Shown here piece by piece: positions 7,387 to 9,303 of a DNA stretch of 9,303 nucleotides. This stretch comes from Acidobacteriota bacterium (GTDB lineage: Bacteria; Acidobacteriota; Polarisedimenticolia; QHYA01). The position numbers and the translations under genes are program-made. A model generated the notes under the pieces. The model was not told the origin of the DNA. It saw nothing but the letters and a program-made list of their open reading frames with translations, and ran no database searches. The first letter of the stretch is position 1; every line of letters starts with the position of its first letter. Location: assembly GCA_003223995.1 (NCBI GenBank), contig QHYA01000150.1:1-9303 (forward strand), written 5' to 3'.

Positions 7387-7717
7387 ATGCGAAGCAAACA
7401 GACCGGCTTTACCTTGATCGAGCTTCTGATCGTAGTGGCGATCATCGGCATCATCGCGGCCATCGCCATCCCGAACCTGCTCAACGCCATCGACCGGGGC
7501 AAGCAGAAGAGAACCATGGCCGACATCCGCAGCGTCGGGACGGCCGTCGAGGAGTACGCAGTACGGCTCGGATGCGACGGGCACCGGCTACACGGTTCGT
7601 TCCTTCGCCAAGGATGCGTCGAAGAACGGCAACGCAGGGCAGACCAGCAGCTTCAACTGCGACATCGTCTTCCAGGGCGGGGTGTTCATCGCCTGGCCGC
7701 AAGGCATCCAGACATAG
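7387..7717 (+). pseudogene. Type IV pilin paralogue 1, internal deletion and frameshift
   Basis: The gene starts normally: MRSKQTG, then the class III prepilin cleavage site (G before FTLIE) with Glu at mature position 5, and an N-terminal helix identical to those of pilins 2 and 3. After GTAVEEYA (base 7558) the DNA jumps to the part corresponding to pilin 2 base 8314 (AGTACGG). About 125 nt, roughly 41 codons covering the end of the helix and the middle domain, are missing. Because 125 is not a multiple of 3 the frame shifts. The original C terminus remains readable at 7559-7717 in the other frame, from QYGSDATG to AWPQGIQT and a TAG in register with its paralogues. Translation as it stands would continue to 7731 with an Arg-rich nonsense tail. 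Promoter and ribosome binding site are intact. It may be a true pseudogene, a silent donor of pilin sequence, or an assembly chimera. Confidence 0.85.
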
Positions 7718-7738
7718 CTTTCCCGAGGTGAGGTGCGA

Positions 7739-7786
7739 GACGGCGCCCCTTGCAGGGGCGCCGTCTTCTTTTCGGCGCCTTTTTTT
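7739..7786 (+). terminator. Double intrinsic terminator after pilin 1
   Basis: An 11-bp stem (7739-7749 with 7755-7765, loop TTGCA) is followed by TTCTTTT. The right arm can instead pair downstream: GGCGCCG (7757-7763) with CGGCGCC (7773-7779), followed by seven T (7780-7786). Both forms look like Rho-independent terminators and exclude each other. Transcripts from the sigma-54 promoter should therefore mostly stop before pilin 2. Confidence 0.85.
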
Positions 7787-7796
7787 GTGAAACGCC

Positions 7797-7825
7797 TTCC
7801 GCGCACAGCCGCTTCGCCGTATAGT
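7797..7825 (+). promoter_or_regulatory. Candidate sigma-70-type promoter for pilin 2
   Basis: TATAGT (7820-7825, 5 of 6 to TATAAT) lies 17 bp after TTCCGC (7797-7802), a poor -35. The spacing and both hexamers are conserved in copy B (9091-9119). A start near 7832 would give a leader of about 180 nt. An alternative -35 with TTTCAA as -10 a little downstream is possible but weaker. No sigma-54 consensus is present here. Confidence 0.4.
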
Positions 7826-7831
7826 ACTGAC

Positions 7832-8015
7832 GTAAACTCCCCAGGCGCCTTTCAAAACCGAACGGCTCACGACAGAGGTGACGCCCAGCCGGGCAGGATG
7901 GTGTTCTGCGGCACGCGCAGGCCCGTCGAGGAGGCGATCCGATCGTCGGAAGGGCTGAGGCCCTGTGGAGCGCGTCTTTTGAGTGACCGATGTCACTCGC
8001 GTGGAGGTTAGTCGG
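7832..8015 (+). promoter_or_regulatory. Candidate structured 5' leader of pilin 2 (copy A)
   Basis: Four small hairpins occur in order: GCCC-AGCC-GGGC (7883-7894), GGCGA-N5-TCGTC (7933-7947), AGGGC-TGAG-GCCCT (7951-7964), and GAGTGAC-CGAT-GTCACTC (7981-7998). The last ends 4 nt before GGAGG (8003-8007), which serves ATG 8016. All four recur in copy B, with one compensatory base-pair change in the second stem and other changes mainly in loops. I do not recognise a known riboswitch class. A cis-acting RNA controlling pilin translation or transcript stability is inferred. Confidence 0.45.
7981..7998 (+). promoter_or_regulatory. Perfect palindrome before the pilin 2 ribosome binding site
   Basis: GAGTGACCGATGTCACTC has 7-bp arms around CGAT. 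The core GTGA-N6-TCAC equals the core spacing of Crp/Fnr-family sites, and GTGAC-GTCAC also resembles the dyad at 7230-7244 in the pilin 1 enhancer region. It could be an operator or, as RNA, a hairpin next to the Shine-Dalgarno sequence. No T-run follows, so it is not a terminator. Confidence 0.5.
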
Positions 8016-8471
8016 ATGCGTCTCAATAGAAGTGGTTTTACCCTGATCGAATTGCTCATCGTCGTGGCGATCATCGGCATCATCGCGGCCATCGCCATTC
8101 CGAACCTGCTCAACGCCATCGACCGGGGCAAGCAGAAGAGAACCATGGCCGACATCCGCAGCGTCGGGACGGCCGTCGAGGAGTACGCCCTCGACAACAA
8201 CTTCTATCCGATCACGGGGTCGCAAGGGCCTCTCAATCCTGGAATCAATGGGTTGATAGAGCCTGTTTACATCAAGGTCGCTCCGAGCAATGACGGCTGG
8301 AACCATCCGATCCAGTACGGCTCGAGTGCAACAGGCACCGACTACACGATTCGCTCCTTCGCCAAGGATAATACGAAGAACGGCAACGCGGGGCAGACCA
8401 ACAATTTCAACTGCGACATCATCTTCCAGCAGGGGCAGTTCATCGCCTGGCCGCAGGGAATTCAAACCTAG
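8016..8471 (+). CDS. Type IV pilin, paralogue 2 (intact)
   Basis: This 151-residue prepilin has a 7-residue leader MRLNRSG, cleaved by a PilD-type peptidase before FTLIELLIVVAIIGIIAA, leaving a mature protein of 144 residues with Glu5. I chose ATG 8016 because GGAGG (8003-8007) lies 8 nt upstream and the leader length matches pilin 1; GTG 7983 lies inside the palindrome. The C-terminal domain carries YP, EPVYIKVAPSNDGWNHPIQYGS and YTIRSFAKDN, like the GspG-type pseudopilin fold (PxY, DxW, then a Tyr/Ser strand). There is a single Cys near the end, so no intramolecular disulfide loop as in classical type IVa pilins. It would be held in the inner membrane and polymerised into the pilus. A terminator and its own leader precede it, so expression probably differs from pilin 1. 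A minor pilin or secretion pseudopilin is the alternative. Confidence 0.92.
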   Translation: MRLNRSGFTLIELLIVVAIIGIIAAIAIPNLLNAIDRGKQKRTMADIRSVGTAVEEYALDNNFYPITGSQGPLNPGINGLIEPVYIKVAPSNDGWNHPIQYGSSATGTDYTIRSFAKDNTKNGNAGQTNNFNCDIIFQQGQFIAWPQGIQT

Positions 8472-8549
8472 TGGTGTTTTTGTGACGGACAGGTTACGAT
8501 CGTGCCATTCGGCGCTCGAAGGGGAGGGGAGACGTTGGAGAACGCATTG
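8472..8549 (+). promoter_or_regulatory. Short spacer between pilins 2 and 3
   Basis: This 78-nt spacer has no terminator hairpin, no sigma-54 consensus and no copy of the structured leader, so pilin 3 is probably read through from pilin 2. It contains one GTGAC half-site (8482-8486) followed by GGACA. GGAG at 8537-8540 is the likely ribosome binding site of pilin 3. Confidence 0.5.
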
Positions 8550-9014
8550 ATGCGAAGAGAGCAAGAAAGAATGAGCGGCTTCACTCTTATAGAGCTGCTC
8601 ATCGTCGTGGCGATCATCGGCATCATTGCGGCCATCGCCATCCCGAACCTGCTCAACGCCATCGACCGGGGCAAACAGAAAAGGACGATGGCCGACATTC
8701 GCAGCGTCGGAACAGCCGTCGAGGAGTACGTGCTCGACAATAACTTCTATCCGATCCAGGGCACGCAGGGAAGTCTCAATCCTACGATCAGTGGATTCCT
8801 AGAGCCGGTCTACATCAAGGTCGCTCCGAGCAATGACGGCTGGAACCATCCAATTCAGTACGGCTCGAATTCGGCAGGCACCCTCTACACCCTTCGCTCC
8901 CTGGCCAAGGACAATTCGAAGAATGGCAACGCGGGGCAGACCAACGACTTCAACTGCGACATCATCTTCCAGCAGGGGCAGTTCACCGCCTGGCCGCAGG
9001 GGATTCAAACCTAG
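8550..9014 (+). CDS. Type IV pilin, paralogue 3 (intact)
   Basis: This 154-residue prepilin has leader MRREQERMSG and a 144-residue mature pilin. The first 50 mature residues are identical to pilins 1 and 2. About 17 of 144 positions differ from pilin 2, all after the helix begins to leave the membrane: near GTQGSLNPTISGFLEP, YGSNSAGTLYTLRSLAKD and the ending GQFTAWPQGIQT. I chose ATG 8550 because GGAG lies 9 nt upstream and it gives the MR start of the other two; ATG 8571 would leave a 3-residue leader (MSG), and GTG 8502 is also in frame. The single Cys and the GspG-like domain are kept. It probably shares the pilin 2 transcript. Its differences cluster in likely surface loops, consistent with a second pilin subunit of altered surface rather than a redundant copy. 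Confidence 0.9.
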   Translation: MRREQERMSGFTLIELLIVVAIIGIIAAIAIPNLLNAIDRGKQKRTMADIRSVGTAVEEYVLDNNFYPIQGTQGSLNPTISGFLEPVYIKVAPSNDGWNHPIQYGSNSAGTLYTLRSLAKDNSKNGNAGQTNDFNCDIIFQQGQFTAWPQGIQT

Positions 9015-9024
9015 TGGTGTTCTT

Positions 9025-9055
9025 GCGGCGCCCCTCCCGGGGCGCCGCGTCTTTT
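9025..9055 (+). terminator. Intrinsic terminator after pilin 3
   Basis: A 10-bp GC-only stem (GCGGCGCCCC 9025-9034 with 9039-9048, loop TCCC) is followed by GTCTTTT. It is homologous to the terminator after pilin 1. A second T-run (9070-9076) follows a partial GCGCC arm, as in copy A. Confidence 0.88.
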
Positions 9056-9090
9056 CCCTCGAGCGCCTGTTTTTTTCTGGAAACGACCCC

Positions 9091-9119
9091 TTCCGCGCAC
9101 AGCCGCTTCGTCGTATAGT
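9091..9119 (+). promoter_or_regulatory. Candidate sigma-70-type promoter, copy B
   Basis: TTCCGC (9091-9096), a 17-bp spacer and TATAGT (9114-9119) repeat the element upstream of pilin 2. Conservation of both hexamers and spacing while flanking bases vary is the main support. The -35 is weak. Confidence 0.38.
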
Positions 9120-9125
9120 ATTGAC

Positions 9126-9303
9126 GTTAGCTCCCCAGGCGCTTTTCAAACAGACAGTGGCTCACGACAGAGGTTGACGCCCAGCCGGGCAAGGGTCGTC
9201 CGTTTGCAGCCCTCCCAAGCCCGTCGAGAAGGCAATCGATTGTCGGAAGGGCTGAAGCCCTGTGGAGCACGTCTTTCTGAGTGACCGAGGTCACTCGCGT
9301 GGA
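9126..9303 (+). promoter_or_regulatory. Candidate structured leader, copy B (cut at window end)
   Basis: It has the same four hairpins as copy A: GCCC-AGCC-GGGC (9179-9190), GGCAA-TCGA-TTGTC (9231-9244), AGGGC-TGAA-GCCCT (9248-9261) and GAGTGAC-CGAG-GTCACTC (9279-9296). In the second stem a G-C pair of copy A is an A-T pair here. It presumably leads into another pilin gene outside the window. Confidence 0.42.
9279..9296 (+). promoter_or_regulatory. Palindrome, copy B
   Basis: GAGTGACCGAGGTCACTC is the counterpart of 7981-7998. The arms are unchanged; the single difference (T to G in the centre) extends the inverted repeat to 8 bp. Confidence 0.5.

Larger units (their letters stand above)
7739..8005 (+). 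repeat. Pilin intergenic cassette, copy A
   Basis: This region, comprising terminator, TATAGT element and leader up to the ribosome binding site of pilin 2, is closely similar to 9025-9303. Shared blocks include CTTCCGCGCACAGCCGCTTC, CTCCCCAGGCGC, GGCTCACGACAGAGG, ACGCCCAGCCGGGCA, GCCCGTCGAG and CTGTGGAGC. The stretch between GCCGGGCA and GCCCGTCGAG is not conserved (25 nt here, 27 nt in copy B). The copies suggest that a pilin gene was duplicated together with its control region. Confidence 0.9.
9025..9303 (+). repeat. Pilin intergenic cassette, copy B
   Basis: This is the second copy of the terminator, TATAGT element and leader seen at 7739-8005. It ends at the window edge, at the base equivalent to 8005 in copy A, inside what should be the GGAGG ribosome binding site. 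By alignment a further pilin ATG is expected 11 nt beyond the end. The 289 nt after pilin 3 hold no other gene that I can see. Confidence 0.88.

Noticed and set aside
7387..7731. Pilin 1 as a functional short pilin, like the N-terminal PilA of Geobacter, or rescued by programmed +1 frameshifting
   Set aside because: The residues after the break are Arg-rich nonsense, while the true C terminus is still readable in another frame with its stop in register. No slippery sequence is visible at 7550-7565.
7896..7909. Sigma-54 promoter (GG-N10-GC) in the pilin 2 leader, with a similar one at 9194-9207
   Set aside because: Only the GG and GC dinucleotides match well; the -24 box lacks TGGCAC and the element lies in the part not conserved between the two copies.
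7880..7980. Cyclic di-GMP (GEMM) riboswitch in the pilin leader
   Set aside because: The conserved GEMM blocks (a CACGCA...GCAAACC arm and a GGGACGCAAAGCC arm) are not found in order in either copy.

Overview
The window is a GC-rich bacterial type IV pilus locus, with all genes on the + strand. The high GC content, the NtrC-type PilS/PilR pair, the sigma-54 pilin promoter and the short GspG-like pilins suggest a Gram-negative-type bacterium, perhaps an Acidobacteriota or Deltaproteobacteria-like lineage. That placement is a judgement from protein style only. GTG/TTG starts and overlapping genes fit a compact operon.

Bases 2-796 hold the C-terminal part of a PilS-like histidine kinase. Bases 808-2271 hold its partner PilR, a complete receiver/AAA+/Fis response regulator. 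Two overlapping membrane-protein genes follow: a YfhO-family protein (2246-5224) and a GT-C-like polytopic protein (5221-7107). The YfhO-like gene carries a nearly perfect in-frame tandem duplication of 372 bp (2614-3357). Bases 7108-7386 are a regulatory region with a cluster of GTGAC/GTCAC half-sites, an AT-rich patch and a consensus sigma-54 promoter. Three tandem pilin paralogues then run to the end. The first (7387-7717) is broken by an internal deletion of about 125 nt plus frameshift. The second (8016-8471) and third (8550-9014) are intact and about 88% identical as mature proteins.

About 270 bp of terminator, promoter-like element and leader occurs twice, at 7739-8005 (upstream of pilin 2) and 9025-9303 (after pilin 3). 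The second copy ends where a fourth pilin gene would be expected to begin, roughly 11 bases past the window.

Likely working model: PilS phosphorylates PilR, which binds upstream dyads and activates sigma-54 transcription of the pilin locus. The two membrane proteins may build or transfer a glycan or envelope modification, possibly on pilin (inference from position only). The most unusual points are the intact PilR/sigma-54 promoter facing a broken pilin, the duplicated structured leader before the intact pilins, a palindrome shared by the enhancer region and the leaders, and the recent duplication in the YfhO-like gene. The duplication and the pilin deletion both lie in repeated sequence, so assembly error must be excluded first.
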